Assembly: GCA_016842085.1 (NCBI GenBank)
Contig: JAEVEX010000066.1
Location: forward strand, 1-64,000
Direction: 5' to 3'
From: Candidatus Thermoflexus tengchongensis
Lineage (GTDB): Bacteria > Chloroflexota > Anaerolineae > Thermoflexales > Thermoflexaceae
Length of the DNA: 64,000 nt
Both the position numbers and the translations under genes were made by a program. Of this stretch, positions 8,014-15,530 are shown piece after piece. The notes under the pieces are model-generated. The model had not been told where the DNA came from and made no database searches. It saw only the letters and a program-made list of their open reading frames with translations. Each line of letters begins with the position of its first letter. Within the stretch, counting starts at the first letter, position 1.

Positions 8014-8940
8014 ATGAGCCATCCTCATCTGACACCGGACGAATGGCTCTCTCGCCTGGAGCATCAGGTGCTTTCTGCGTTCCGGGAGCTTCGAGGGCTC
8101 TACGAACAGGAGCGGGCCAGACGAGAGGAGCTGGAGCATGCCTATCGGCGGTTAAGGGATCTGGACGAGCTGAAGACTTCCTTTATTGCTCGGGCGGGTG
8201 CGGAGCTTCGCCAGCCGCTGGGTCTGGTGATCGGCTTCCTGGAGGCGGCTCTGGGGCATCTGAAAGCCCGGAGCGATGCGGAGTCTGTCCGGATGATCCA
8301 GGCGGCCCTGCGGGGGGCCTATCGCCTGCTGGATTACGTGGCTCCGCTGGCCGCTTTCGCTGAGCTCCATCGCCAGCCGGTTGCCTTCGTGGAGCCTCTT
8401 CCCCTGAGCCAGCTGATCCAGGATCTCCTCCGGGCTCATGAGCCGGTGATATCCGAAAAGAACATTGAGCTTCACATTCATCTATCCCCCGAAGCCGCTC
8501 AAACCGCAGTGGATGGGCCATATGGTTCTTACATCCTGCGCACCCTGCTGGATTTCCTGCTGGCCATCCACCCGGAGGGGGGAAGGATGGAGATTCAGGG
8601 ACATGTGAAGGAGCCGGTTCTGCTGGTTGAGATCCTGGACCCCTATCTGAGCTTATCTCGAGAGATCCTGGCCTGGCTGAACGAGGGGGCTGCGGAGGGT
8701 CTTTATCCCCAGCAGGCTCGACCTCATATCGATCCTGCGGCCCTGGGTCTGGTCATCGCCAGGCGTGCGGCGCAGGCGCTGGGCGGGGATCTGTTTATTC
8801 GTAGCGAAGAGGAGCAGGGGACGACGCTCAGCGTCCTCCTTCCGACGCGTCCGCTGGGCATTGAAGATCAAATCTCCCTGCTGAGCCAGGCACTGGAGCG
8901 TCTGCCTTCCCAGCGGATGAGGGAAGAGGACATGGATTGA
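8014..8940 (+). CDS. Histidine kinase-like protein with a degenerate H-box
   Basis: The product has 308 residues. A coiled coil (ELRGLYEQERARREELEHAY, about 20-45) leads to a dimerisation helix where the usual SHELRTPL reads GAELRQPL, so the phospho-accepting histidine is alanine (about residue 66). The C-terminal half resembles an ATPase lid: ALGLVIARRAAQALGGDLFI, then EEEQGTTLSVLLP (about 243-280). The N-box asparagine and the first DxGxG are not recognisable (LDPYLSL). There is no membrane helix. It therefore looks like a pseudokinase that senses or scaffolds rather than autophosphorylates. The ATG at 8014 is preferred over an upstream TTG at 7999 because a G-rich site precedes it. Confidence 0.75.
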   Translation: MSHPHLTPDEWLSRLEHQVLSAFRELRGLYEQERARREELEHAYRRLRDLDELKTSFIARAGAELRQPLGLVIGFLEAALGHLKARSDAESVRMIQAALRGAYRLLDYVAPLAAFAELHRQPVAFVEPLPLSQLIQDLLRAHEPVISEKNIELHIHLSPEAAQTAVDGPYGSYILRTLLDFLLAIHPEGGRMEIQGHVKEPVLLVEILDPYLSLSREILAWLNEGAAEGLYPQQARPHIDPAALGLVIARRAAQALGGDLFIRSEEEQGTTLSVLLPTRPLGIEDQISLLSQALERLPSQRMREEDMD

Positions 8941-9031
8941 CGGAAGGCGCCATGAAGCTCCCGTGCGGATGAGGTCATGGGGAGGTGGGGTGGGCGGCGA
9001 AGCCACCCACCCCATGATCTCGATCTTACCC

Positions 9032-10555
9032 CTAAATCCCCAGGGGAAGCGGTGGAGAGCCCAGAGAAGCGGCCTCGGTTTCCGGGCGCATGGCCGGAAG
9101 GACCATCAGGGGCCCCAGGCCGCGCTCCAGGGTGATCTGGGCGGACTCAGCAGGCTGCAGGTAGTCCTTGAGCACCTCGATGATCACCTCCGGGTCCGCC
9201 TCCCCGCAGGTGAACACGTCCACCGCCACGTAAGCATACTCCGGCCAGGCGTGCAGAGAGATGTGGGACTCCGCCAGCAACACCAGGGCTGAGAAGCCGT
9301 CCGGGACGAAGCGATGGATCTTCATGTTCAGCAGGGTGGCGCCGGCCCGGCGCACCGCGAGCTCCAGAACCTGCTTGAGGTTCCGCAGGGGCTCCCGATT
9401 CCGGCACTTCCAGAACTCCGCGATCACGTGCCGCCCCAGGGTCAGCTGGGTGGGGAAGGGGGTTGGAGCCGCCGTCATCACCGAGGCCGTGATCGCGGTG
9501 TCCACATCCGGGCTGCGCCACACCTTATCGATCGCATCCTCATCCTCGTAAAGCTCCCGCCCCCCTTCGATCACATAATCCTCCGGCGGCTGGAATTCGG
9601 GCAGGGTTTCCACCCGGAAGAACGTCGAGCGATACCAGGGCACGGGCGAAGGACGGGCGAAGGGCGGAAGATCCGGGATGGGCTGCTCTTCGGGCTCCTC
9701 CCAGTTGGCATAGAGGCTGAAGTCTGGCAGGATGTGAGTGAACGTAATAGCGTGCCGGTTCAGGAGCTCCCGCTGCCAGATGTGCCACTTGCTGATGTTC
9801 GACTCGATACGGGTGATGCCGAAGTAGCCCGCGCGGCCCTCTCCCTTCTTCAGGCACATGAACCCCTTCTCCAGGAACAGCAGAAGGCCATGCTCCGTCT
9901 CGGTCGGATCGGTGAGAAAGGTGTCAAACTGCCCCAGGAGCTCAGGGGGAAGGCGGTCCGTCAGGCTGCGGCAGTAGACCGTGATGTTCAGGCCGGCGCG
10001 GCGAGCGGCCTGCTCGATGAAGGCGCACAGGCGCTGGTCGATCTCAATGACCACGACCGAGCGGGGTAACCCCGTCAGGGCCAGGGCCAGGCTGGCCAGG
10101 TCATCATCCCCCAGCACCACCACATCCTTGCCCTCCACATCCCCCTGGGCGACCATCAGGGCCACCCGGCGCATCACGGAATCGATCGTCTGATAACCCT
10201 GATCGTAAGCCGCCAGAGGCTCAGGGCGCCCCCTGACCAGTTCCTCATAGCGACGGGACACCTCCTGGAAAAATCCCAGGTCGATCCCGGTTCCCTGACA
10301 GGCGAGACACCGAATGTCTGGGGCCACTGCGACATTCAGATCTCGGGCCAGGCGCTGGCCATGCTCGGTCAATTGCAGACGCTTTCCATCGAAGGTCAGG
10401 GCTCCGGCATCCAGCAACTGCTTGATGCCTTCGACCACCCGTGGAAAGGGAAGCCCGGCGGTGCCAGCCGCCTGCCAGGGATCCCCCTCCCGCAGGATCG
10501 CGCGCAGGAGCCGGGCCAGCTCCGAGCGCCCCAGGGTCAGGATCTCCCCCGCCAT
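9032..10555 (-). CDS. Branched-polyamine synthase (BpsA-like) fused to S-adenosylmethionine decarboxylase (SpeD/SpeH)
   Basis: The 507-residue product has two enzymes in one chain. Residues 1-75 form a winged-helix-like domain (IKQLLDAGALTFDGKRLQLTEHG). Residues 80-320 match BpsA (DUF43), which adds aminopropyl groups to spermidine to give N4-branched polyamines: CLAC (83-86), GDDDLASLAL with the signature GDDD (149-152), VVVIEIDQRL, and FLTDPTETEHG (213-223). Residues 345-475 match AdoMet decarboxylase, which makes the aminopropyl donor: LLAESHISLHAWPEY, where cleavage at E429-S430 would form the pyruvoyl group, and VDVFTCG (445-451). AAAGGAGGTG precedes the ATG. A promoter and a structured leader lie upstream. 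Function is inferred from motifs; the fusion itself is directly visible. Confidence 0.88.
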   Translation of the reverse strand: MAGEILTLGRSELARLLRAILREGDPWQAAGTAGLPFPRVVEGIKQLLDAGALTFDGKRLQLTEHGQRLARDLNVAVAPDIRCLACQGTGIDLGFFQEVSRRYEELVRGRPEPLAAYDQGYQTIDSVMRRVALMVAQGDVEGKDVVVLGDDDLASLALALTGLPRSVVVIEIDQRLCAFIEQAARRAGLNITVYCRSLTDRLPPELLGQFDTFLTDPTETEHGLLLFLEKGFMCLKKGEGRAGYFGITRIESNISKWHIWQRELLNRHAITFTHILPDFSLYANWEEPEEQPIPDLPPFARPSPVPWYRSTFFRVETLPEFQPPEDYVIEGGRELYEDEDAIDKVWRSPDVDTAITASVMTAAPTPFPTQLTLGRHVIAEFWKCRNREPLRNLKQVLELAVRRAGATLLNMKIHRFVPDGFSALVLLAESHISLHAWPEYAYVAVDVFTCGEADPEVIIEVLKDYLQPAESAQITLERGLGPLMVLPAMRPETEAASLGSPPLPLGI

Positions 10556-10634
10556 CGTTCACCTCCTTTCCCCGGAATGTGATCGGCGCCCTCCGGCGCC
10601 GGAAGGGAAACGGCTCCGCACGCACCGTTCCCTA

Positions 10635-10725
10635 CAAAGCAAATAGGCAGCACGGGTTCCGCACCCGGCATCATCGGAAGCACCCGACGTATGCCAAAAG
10701 CCGGAACGGCTGCCTATTTGGTTTG
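10635..10725 (-). ncRNA. Structured leader RNA candidate upstream of the polyamine fusion gene
   Basis: Read on the minus strand, CAAA-c-CAAATAGGCAGC pairs with GCTGCCTATTTG-c-TTTG (12 plus 4 bp with one C-C mismatch). Inside, GTTCCG pairs with CGGAAC. Across an internal loop (GCTTTT against GGGTG), GGCAT-a-CGTCGG pairs with CCGATG-ATGCC around a GTGCTT loop. The element lies within the roughly 250-base leader between the candidate promoter and the ATG. Two further hairpins (about 10570-10632) sit closer to the ribosome site. I do not recognise the fold as a known riboswitch; a mobile palindrome or terminator-like element is possible. Confidence 0.5.
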
Positions 10726-10816
10726 CGAGCCCGGCGGCCCGAAGATGGCCGCCTCTACGCAGAGAAGGGCAGTGAATTGCTTCTGGAGCTTACGAAGATC
10801 CCAACCGCAGATGCCT

Positions 10817-10845
10817 ATTTTATCAAAGAAATTCTTAATCCACAA
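10817..10845 (-). promoter_or_regulatory. Candidate sigma-70 promoter of the polyamine fusion gene
   Basis: On the minus strand TTGTGG (10845-10840), a 17-base spacer and TAAAAT (10822-10817) make a good match to the vegetative consensus, in the only AT-rich part of the gap between rlmB and the fusion gene. Transcription would start near 10810 and give a leader of about 250 bases. The rest of the 357-base gap (10556-10912) holds the leader structures and no gene I can support. Confidence 0.6.
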
Positions 10846-10912
10846 GTGTGGAGGAAAAGCAAGAAGGCGGAGCCCGGGGGGAACACCAGTGGGGGGATGG
10901 GCTGGGACCAGG

Positions 10913-11680
10913 TTACTGGAAATCCCTTCGTCGGGCGATTTCGTAGAGGGCGACGGCACCGGCGGTGGCGGCATTCAGCGAGGCAACCCGGCCGCGCATC
11001 GGGAGATAGATCAGGAAATCACAGACGCGCCGAATCAGTGGACGGATGCCGGACTCCTCATTGCCGACCACCAGGGCGATCGGGCCGCCGAGATCGGCCT
11101 GGTCGTAACGGATGGCCCGGGGATCCTGCTGGAGACCCACGATCCAGATCCCCCGTTCTTTTAATCGCTCCAGCGCCCGCGCCAGGTTGGCGACCTGAAC
11201 CACGCACAGGTGTTCCACGGCGCCGGCGGAGGCGTTCACCACCGCCGGGGTCACCCGGGCGCTGCGATGCTCGGGAAACAAAACGGCATGCACCCCGACC
11301 GCTTCGGCAGTCCGTAGCAATGTGCCGAAATTCTGGGGATCCTGGAGGCAATCCAGGGCCAGCCAGAAGGGTGGATCGGACCGGCGGGCGCTTTCGGCCC
11401 ATGCTTGCTCCAGGTCCGTGTAGGGATACGGATCGGCCTCGGCCACGACCCCCTGATGGCTGTCGGTGATGGCGTCGAGGCGGGCCCGGGGCACATACAG
11501 AATCGGGATCCCACGATCCGCCGCCATGGCGCGGATCTCCTCCAGGATGGGTCGGGGCTGAAGCCCTTCAGCGATTAACAGCCGGTAGATGCGCCGTCGC
11601 CCCGCTCGCAGAGCCTCATGCACGGCGTGGCGCCCGTAGAGAAATTCACGCTGTATTTCTCCTATCCTTTTCATTTTCAT
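10913..11680 (-). CDS. rlmB: 23S rRNA 2'-O-ribose methyltransferase, RlmB/TrmH family
   Basis: The 255-residue product has an N-terminal substrate-binding domain (FLYGRHAVHEALRAG near 12-26, typical of RlmB) and a C-terminal SPOUT knot. The knot shows ALDCLQDPQNFGTLLRTAEA (motif 1), IALVVGNEESGIRPL (motif 2) and LPMRGRVASLNAATAGAVALYE (motif 3). It would methylate G2251 of 23S rRNA. ATG 11680 is chosen because GAGGG lies 8 bases upstream; it starts one base after the stop of the acetyltransferase gene, implying translational coupling. An upstream ATG at 11692 is possible. Confidence 0.88.
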   Translation of the reverse strand: MKMKRIGEIQREFLYGRHAVHEALRAGRRRIYRLLIAEGLQPRPILEEIRAMAADRGIPILYVPRARLDAITDSHQGVVAEADPYPYTDLEQAWAESARRSDPPFWLALDCLQDPQNFGTLLRTAEAVGVHAVLFPEHRSARVTPAVVNASAGAVEHLCVVQVANLARALERLKERGIWIVGLQQDPRAIRYDQADLGGPIALVVGNEESGIRPLIRRVCDFLIYLPMRGRVASLNAATAGAVALYEIARRRDFQ

Positions 11681-11681
11681 C

Positions 11682-12146
11682 TCATCCCTCATCTGGTGGA
11701 TCCATCCCTGCCCTGGCTGGTTCCCATCGCATGACCACCCATGATCGTCCGAACCATCGGGCCAGCCGGTCGATCCATCGAAAGAAGGGAGGCATCTCCG
11801 GGCGTGAAATCCTCTGGAAGCCGAACCGCTGATAGAAACCTTCCAGCTCCGCCCGACATATGAGATAGAGGGGTCCGGGCTCATGAGCCAGCAGGGCCTG
11901 CACCATCATGCTCCCAAGGCCCCGGCCTCGCCACGCGGGGTCTACCACCAGGGAGGCCAGCTCTCGACTGCCATCCCTGTGGGGCCGGATCTGGACCGCT
12001 CCCACAACCTGCCCGGCGACCTCCACGACCAGGAAGCGGGACCAGTGCAGACCCAGGGGGTTCAGCCGGGCCTGATGCACCATGCGGCGGATGGCCGTCT
12101 GATCCTCCGGTCGTGCAGGGCGCAGACGGACCGCTTCGGTTTTCAT
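11682..12146 (-). CDS. GNAT family N-acetyltransferase
   Basis: The 154-residue product has the GNAT fold. VRLRPARPEDQTAIRRMV lies at the start, followed by LVVDPAWRGRGLGSMMVQALL with the acetyl-CoA loop RGRGLG (about 82-102), and AELEGFYQRFGFQR near 115-128. The arrangement resembles ArgA/ElaA-type or putative amino-acid acetyltransferases; the substrate cannot be read. ATG 12146 is chosen because GAGGTGG precedes it. It is immediately upstream of rlmB. The 300 bases upstream (12147-12454) hold a GC-rich inverted repeat (about 12186-12236) but no supported gene. Confidence 0.82.
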   Translation of the reverse strand: MKTEAVRLRPARPEDQTAIRRMVHQARLNPLGLHWSRFLVVEVAGQVVGAVQIRPHRDGSRELASLVVDPAWRGRGLGSMMVQALLAHEPGPLYLICRAELEGFYQRFGFQRISRPEMPPFFRWIDRLARWFGRSWVVMRWEPARAGMDPPDEG

Positions 12147-12454
12147 CTTCCACCTCATCGGGCCGTTTGAGGGGGATGCGGTTTCGGGCGAAGCTTGCGC
12201 GGGGGGGCGGGCTGCTTTCGTGGCTGCCCCCCGCGAAAATATATTTCCCCTTCCTGACCGCATTTTAGCCTGATCCCCAGACCCCGGAGGAGGGAGATCA
12301 TGGGAGCTTCCGAAGTCAGTCCCGCCGAATTCCATAACCCTTCCTCGGTAGCCTGATCCGGTTGGGCTCGAATGGGGGAAGCGGATGCCCCTTCCGGTGG
12401 TCCGAAGGACCATGGAACCACCGGGAGCCAGGCGGGGTTCCCAAGGGGCCCTGC

Positions 12455-12483
12455 TTGACACCGGGTTGAGAATCCGATACGCT
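12455..12483 (+). promoter_or_regulatory. Promoter of the SRP RNA gene
   Basis: A perfect TTGACA at 12455-12460, a 17-base spacer and TACGCT at 12478-12483 lie 6-7 bases before the 5' end of the RNA predicted from its terminal helix. Confidence 0.75.
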
Positions 12484-12489
12484 AAAATT

Positions 12490-12768
12490 GGCGGCCGTGC
12501 TCAGGCGGGGAGGTGGCGGTTCCCTGAACCCGAAATCCGCCAGACGCGGGGCTGACACCCCCTTCGAGGGTTAGCGCGGCCCCACCAGAGGATCCCTCCC
12601 GGTGATGAAGGTCCGGTCCTGCGCGGCGGACCCCGGTGAACCCCGCCAGGCCCGGAAGGGAGCAACGGTAAGCCGTCCCGGTTCGCGCGCCGCAGGGGTG
12701 CCGGGCCGGAGCCGTCCGAGGGATCGCCGGTGGGGAGAGGCGGGCTCGACAAGGGGCGCACGGCCGCT
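12490..12768 (+). ncRNA. ffs: Signal recognition particle RNA, large bacterial form
   Basis: The ends pair over 10 bases (GCGGCCGTGC 12491-12500 with GCACGGCCGC 12758-12767). The 5' Alu-type domain reads GCTCAGGCGGGGAGGTGGCGGT, as in the Bacillus-type scRNA. The Ffh-binding helix 8 appears at about 12644-12680 with CAGGCCCGGAAGGGAGCA and its GGAA loop. The length of about 279 bases fits the large form with an Alu domain, rather than the 4.5S form. TTTTTCGTTTTT follows and acts as a terminator. It guides the membrane-targeting pathway with Ffh. Confidence 0.93.
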
Positions 12769-12807
12769 TTTTCGTTTTTGAGGTCTCCAGGTTCCGCGCT
12801 CGCTGCA

Positions 12808-14247
12808 ATGAACCGATGGACGTTTCTCAAATGGATCGCCTGGCTGGGGCTGGGCACTTTCTGCCTCTGGGGTTACTGGCGCTCTCAACAGACCGTAACC
12901 ATCCTCCTCGATGATCGCCCCTTCTCCATTAGAACCCATCAACGAACGGTGGGAGATGTGCTTCGGGAGGCGGGCCTGACGCTGCGTCCGGAGGATATGG
13001 TTTCCCCGCCCCTCACGCACACCATCCGGCCCCCGGCGACGATCTGGATCCGACGGGCCAGACCGGTTCAAATCCTGATCGAAGGGCGTGGGGTCGAGCC
13101 TTCCCGTCAGATCCAGCTTTACACCCTTCAGTCTGATCCCCGGGCCATCCTGGCGGAGGCCGGGATCACCCTGAGGGCAGGGGATGGGTTGTGGGTCGAT
13201 GGCCAGCGAAGGGAGGCGGGGTCTCTCGCGCTCGACGGCGGGCAGCCTCCCCGGGAGATCCGGGTCGTGCGGTCCGCCCCGCTGGTGGTGCGTCTGGAAA
13301 ACGGAATGCGGCGGGTGATCTGGTCGACCGCGCCAACGGTGGGAGCGGCACTGCGCGAGGCGGGCATGCCCCTGGACCCGGGGGATCGGCTGCTGCCCGG
13401 GCCGGAAACGCCCCTCGATGGAGGTATGCAGGTCTCTCTGTTCCGTGCCCGACCTATCACTGTGGAAGCCGATGGACGTATCCAGGTGGTCTCCACCACG
13501 GCGCGCACGGTCCGGGAGCTGTTGTGGGAGCTGGGGATCTCATTGCATGGCCAGGACCGGGTGATCCCGGAAGAGGGAAGCCGCCTCCAGGGCGGGGAGA
13601 CGGTCCGGGTGATCCGGGTGGCGGAAGGATTCGAGATCGAGGAAACTCCGGTTCCTTTTCAGACCGTATGGGAGCCCGATCCCAACCTGGAGCTGGATAC
13701 CTGGGTTCAGAAATCCCCCGGCCGGAACGGCGTGCTTCAGCGGCGGATCCGGGTGCGTTATGAGAACGGGCAGGAGGTGGCGCGGGAAGTCGTCGATGAA
13801 ACGATGATCCGGCCTCCGGAGCCCCGGGTCTGGGTCTACGGGACGAAGATCGTGGTGCGCACGCTGGAGACGCCGGATGGGCCGATCGAATACTGGCGGC
13901 GGATTCGCATGCTGGCCACCTCCTACAGTCGCTCCACGGCAGGGGTTCACCCATCTGCGGCGTATTTCGGTCGCACCCGGACCGGGCTGCCCATGCAGCG
14001 AGGGATTGTGGCGGTGGATCCGCGGGTGATCCGGCTGGGATGGAAAGTGTATGTGCCGGGTTACGGGGTGGGTCTGGCCGCTGATACCGGCGGCGGGATC
14101 ATCGGCCGCCGCATTGATCTGGGGTATGACGATGAGGATCTGGTGCTCTGGTATCGCTGGGTGGACGTCTACCTTCTGACTCCGGTTCCTCCTCCGGATT
14201 CGATCCCCTATATTCTGCCCGACTGGCCGACCCCACCCTCGCCTTAA
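12808..14247 (+). CDS. YabE-like cell-wall protein: DUF348 repeats, G5 and 3D domains
   Basis: The 479-residue product has an N-terminal membrane anchor or signal (about 5-22). Ubiquitin-like DUF348 units follow, each with a T-VGDVLREAGLTL-type core (about residues 45, 110, 175 and 235). A G5-type segment covers about 275-345 (IEETPVPFQTVWEPDPNLE, GQEVAREVVDETMI). A 3D domain closes the protein: ATSYSRSTAG, GIVAVDPRVIRLG, LAADTGGGIIGRRIDL with conserved aspartates. Relatives act on peptidoglycan. ATG 12808 is used. It follows the SRP RNA terminator by about 30 bases. Confidence 0.88.
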   Translation: MNRWTFLKWIAWLGLGTFCLWGYWRSQQTVTILLDDRPFSIRTHQRTVGDVLREAGLTLRPEDMVSPPLTHTIRPPATIWIRRARPVQILIEGRGVEPSRQIQLYTLQSDPRAILAEAGITLRAGDGLWVDGQRREAGSLALDGGQPPREIRVVRSAPLVVRLENGMRRVIWSTAPTVGAALREAGMPLDPGDRLLPGPETPLDGGMQVSLFRARPITVEADGRIQVVSTTARTVRELLWELGISLHGQDRVIPEEGSRLQGGETVRVIRVAEGFEIEETPVPFQTVWEPDPNLELDTWVQKSPGRNGVLQRRIRVRYENGQEVAREVVDETMIRPPEPRVWVYGTKIVVRTLETPDGPIEYWRRIRMLATSYSRSTAGVHPSAAYFGRTRTGLPMQRGIVAVDPRVIRLGWKVYVPGYGVGLAADTGGGIIGRRIDLGYDDEDLVLWYRWVDVYLLTPVPPPDSIPYILPDWPTPPSP

Positions 14248-14318
14248 AGGGGGAATCCGGATAGGATATGCTCCGGAGAGGCGGGTGGGGTCGTCGATTC
14301 CCTTCTGGAGGGGCCTGG

Positions 14319-15476
14319 ATGTCTCGCACCGCTGATCGTGTCCGGCACTTCACGGAATCCGTCATCCGGGAGATGACCCGGTGGGCGCAGCACTACGGGG
14401 CCATCAACCTGGCCCAGGGGTTCCCGGATTTCCCAGCCCCCGAGGCCCTGAAAGAGGCGGCCGCCCGGGCGATCCGGGAAGACTATAACCAGTATGCCAT
14501 CACATGGGGGAGCCCCCGGCTACGGGCGGCGATCGCTGAAAAATACCGTCGTTTTTATGGGCTGGAGATCGATCCGGAACGCCATATCACGGTGTGCTGC
14601 GGGGCCACCGAATGCATGATCGCCACCCTGCTCGCCTTGCTGAACCCCGGGGACGAGGTCATCATCTTCGAGCCCTTCTATGAGAACTACGGTCCCGACA
14701 CCTGGATCAGCGCGGCGAAGCCGGTCTATGTCCCCCTGCGCCCGCCATCATGGACCTTCGACCCGGACGAATTGCGTCGCGTCTTTTCTCCCCGAACCCG
14801 GGCGATCATCCTCAATACACCTCACAACCCGACCGGCCATGTGTTCTCTGAGGAGGAGCTCCGCTGGATCGCGGAGCTGTGCCAGCGCTACGATGCTTAT
14901 GTCATCACGGATGAGATCTACGAGCATATTGTTTACGATGGGCATCGCCACATCCCGATCGCCACGCTGCCCGGGATGTGGGAACGAACCGTCACCATCA
15001 GCGGGATGTCAAAGTCTTATGCGGTGACCGGGTGGCGCATCGGGTGGTGCATTGCCCCTGAGGATCTCACCGACGCGATCCGCAAGGTCCATGATTTCCT
15101 CACGGTTGGCGCTCCCGCCCCGCTCCAGGAAGCCAGCGTGGTGGCCCTCCAGTTCCCGATGGATTACTATGAGCAGCTGCGGGCGGATTACGACCGGCGC
15201 CGGCATCTGCTGGTGGAGGCACTGGAGGAGCTGGGATTTGAGGTGTGGTGGCCCCAGGGCGCGTATTATGTGATGACCGACTTCCGGGCTCTCGCGATGG
15301 AGGATGACACCGCCTTCGCCATGCGCCTGGTCCGGGAGATCGGGGTGGCGGTGGTGCCCGGCTCCAGCTTCTACGCCCATCCGGACCGCGGGCGCACGCA
15401 GGTTCGGTTCGCTTTCTGCAAGCGGGAGGAGACCCTTCGCGAGGCGGTGGCCCGCCTCCGGCGGTTGAGGGCATAG
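14319..15476 (+). CDS. PLP-dependent aminotransferase, class I (kynurenine/methionine aminotransferase-like)
   Basis: The 385-residue product is a fold-type I aminotransferase: INLAQGFPDFPAP (about 30-42), YAITWGSPRLRAAIA, NTPHNPTGHVFS (about 167-178), and ISGMSKSYAVTGWRIGW with the PLP lysine (about 233). The QGFPDF motif is typical of kynurenine/glutamine transaminase K-like enzymes and of bacterial YbdL; the actual amino donor is unknown. CTGGAGGGG precedes the ATG at 14319. It follows the YabE-like gene by 70 bases and is convergent with the editing-domain gene. Confidence 0.88.
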   Translation: MSRTADRVRHFTESVIREMTRWAQHYGAINLAQGFPDFPAPEALKEAAARAIREDYNQYAITWGSPRLRAAIAEKYRRFYGLEIDPERHITVCCGATECMIATLLALLNPGDEVIIFEPFYENYGPDTWISAAKPVYVPLRPPSWTFDPDELRRVFSPRTRAIILNTPHNPTGHVFSEEELRWIAELCQRYDAYVITDEIYEHIVYDGHRHIPIATLPGMWERTVTISGMSKSYAVTGWRIGWCIAPEDLTDAIRKVHDFLTVGAPAPLQEASVVALQFPMDYYEQLRADYDRRRHLLVEALEELGFEVWWPQGAYYVMTDFRALAMEDDTAFAMRLVREIGVAVVPGSSFYAHPDRGRTQVRFAFCKREETLREAVARLRRLRA

Positions 15477-15530
15477 CGGGGTTCCTCCGGGGTTTGGGGG
15501 CCGACAAGGCCCCCAAACCCCGAGAAACCA

